Assembly: GCA_963777775.1 (NCBI GenBank)
Contig: CAVZRL010000005.1
Location: 813,332 to 877,331, forward strand
Direction: 5' to 3'
From: WHSW01 sp963777775
GTDB lineage: Bacteria > Actinomycetota > Thermoleophilia > Solirubrobacterales > 70-9
Length of the DNA: 64,000 nt
Under the pieces are notes generated by a model that made no database searches, was not told where the DNA came from, and saw only the letters and a program-made list of their open reading frames with translations. Of this stretch, positions 63,360 to 64,000 are shown in pieces (position 1 is the stretch's first letter; every line of letters starts with the position of its first letter). The translations under genes and the position numbers were made by a program.

Positions 63360-64000
63360 GCGATCGGACCGTTTACCTCAGCCACGCCCCCGAGTACGAC
63401 TGGCTCAACGCGCTGCCGTTCGGCGCCGTCTCCGACGGCCAGCCGCCCGAGCGCTGGCGGGAGCTGAACGAGGAGTTCGCCTTCTACCTCGACCCCGGAG
63501 ACGGGCGAGGTGGTCGGCTTCAGCACCAACGAGTTCAGCGGGCTCGACCTCGACGACGAGAGCTGGCCGAGCTCTGGTCCGGACCGCGGTTCACCGCGCC
63601 GCTACTCGGCCTGGTCGACGTCCCCGGCGGGCCAGATCATCATCGCCGCACGCCAGCACTTCGGGTCGCTTGCCGTCGATCAACCGCTTCTGGTTCAACG
63701 CCGCCGTGAACCGAGAGGGCGAGGAGGCGCTGCCGGCTGTGGCAGAGCTGCCTGGAGTCGGGCGACTCGATGGCCCACTTCGCGCTCGGCTACACGCTGT
63801 ACGAGCTCGGCCGCTTCCACGAGGCCTACCGCCATCTCCGCTACTACACCGAGCTCGCGCCGGCCCATCCCTGGGTCTGGTGCTGGTTCGGCAAGGCGGC
63901 CGAGGCGCTGGGCGAGACCGACGAGGCGCGCGGACGCCTACGAGCGCGCGATCGAGCTCACCGAGGCAGGGCGCCGACGAGACCGAGGCCGACGAGCTGC
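63356..64000 (+). pseudogene. TPR-repeat protein, 3' end outside window, frame-broken
   Basis: The GTG start at 63356 overlaps the previous stop. SDRTVYLSHAPEYDWLNALP and ELNEEFAFYLDP are in frame; at least five single-base shifts follow (about 63495, 63565, 63628, 63670, 63735). Sense pieces: TGEVVGFSTNEFSGLDLDD, PRFTAPLLGLVDVP, SINRFWFNAAVNREGEEAL, then a TPR-like helical region (SMAHFALGYTLYELGRFHEA, HPWVWCWFGKAAEALG, AYERAIEL). The N-terminal part resembles DUF2283-like segments. The gene continues past 64000. Confidence 0.55.

Overview
This is high-GC DNA in which almost every gene has strong third-position G/C bias, with many GTG/TTG starts and 4-base ATGA/GTGA stop-start overlaps. The gene set (F420-type DUF385 reductase, type III glutamine synthetase, SigK-like ECF/anti-sigma pair, DrrA-type ABC exporter, Mo-hydroxylases, NMT1-type ABC uptake) suggests a soil actinobacterium, perhaps Thermoleophilia/Solirubrobacterales. 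That placement is inference: no rRNA, tRNA or ribosomal-protein gene is present to confirm it.

Left part (1-19.9 kb): a MarR/aldo-keto reductase operon divergent from a three-gene ABC exporter; a frame-broken AbiEi/DUF559-like gene; enoyl-CoA hydratase; an acyl-CoA ligase/FAD oxidase pair; a metal/redox-looking group (cupredoxin lipoprotein, ECF sigma and anti-sigma, and a DUF4396 membrane protein behind a CsoR-like operator); type III glutamine synthetase; a Ser/Arg-rich protein; a diguanylate cyclase; and a DEAD-box helicase plus a zinc/HTH protein that share an identical 19-nt 5' leader element.

Accessory island (19.96-27.9 kb): about a dozen unrelated single genes (HD-GYP, aldo-keto reductase, UspA-like, XRE, alpha/beta hydrolase, AhpD/CMD-like, small secreted or zinc proteins, frame-broken unknowns). 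They are separated by complete or partial copies of a roughly 160-bp structured intergenic repeat. All copies lie in the same orientation although the genes do not, giving a cassette-array-like layout. I do not recognise the repeat and regard it as the most novel feature of the window.

Metabolic core (28-55 kb): housekeeping genes (MBL hydrolase, PepF, CorA, K+ channel, SprT-like), then a tightly coupled histidine-utilisation operon read leftward (IclR regulator, hutH, hutU, a peptide-deformylase-type gene, hutF, hutI). Divergent from IclR is a rightward catabolic cluster: SDR, three-subunit molybdenum hydroxylase, CoxG-like protein, two class-III aminotransferases, NMT1/SsuABC-type ABC transporter, M20 hydrolase, DUF6282-like metal hydrolase and a tautomerase. 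The deformylase-like protein may supply the missing N-formylglutamate deformylase step.

Right end (56.4-64 kb): a Phd/VapC toxin-antitoxin pair between two paralogous, frame-broken genes of an unfamiliar family, then an ECF-like sigma factor, an HTH protein and an ImmA/IrrE metalloprotease in a row, a gamma-glutamylcyclotransferase-like gene and a TPR protein running off the end. Many genes here carry single-base frame breaks. Because these affect otherwise well-conserved genes and sit in G/C runs, sequence error near a contig end is as likely as real decay.
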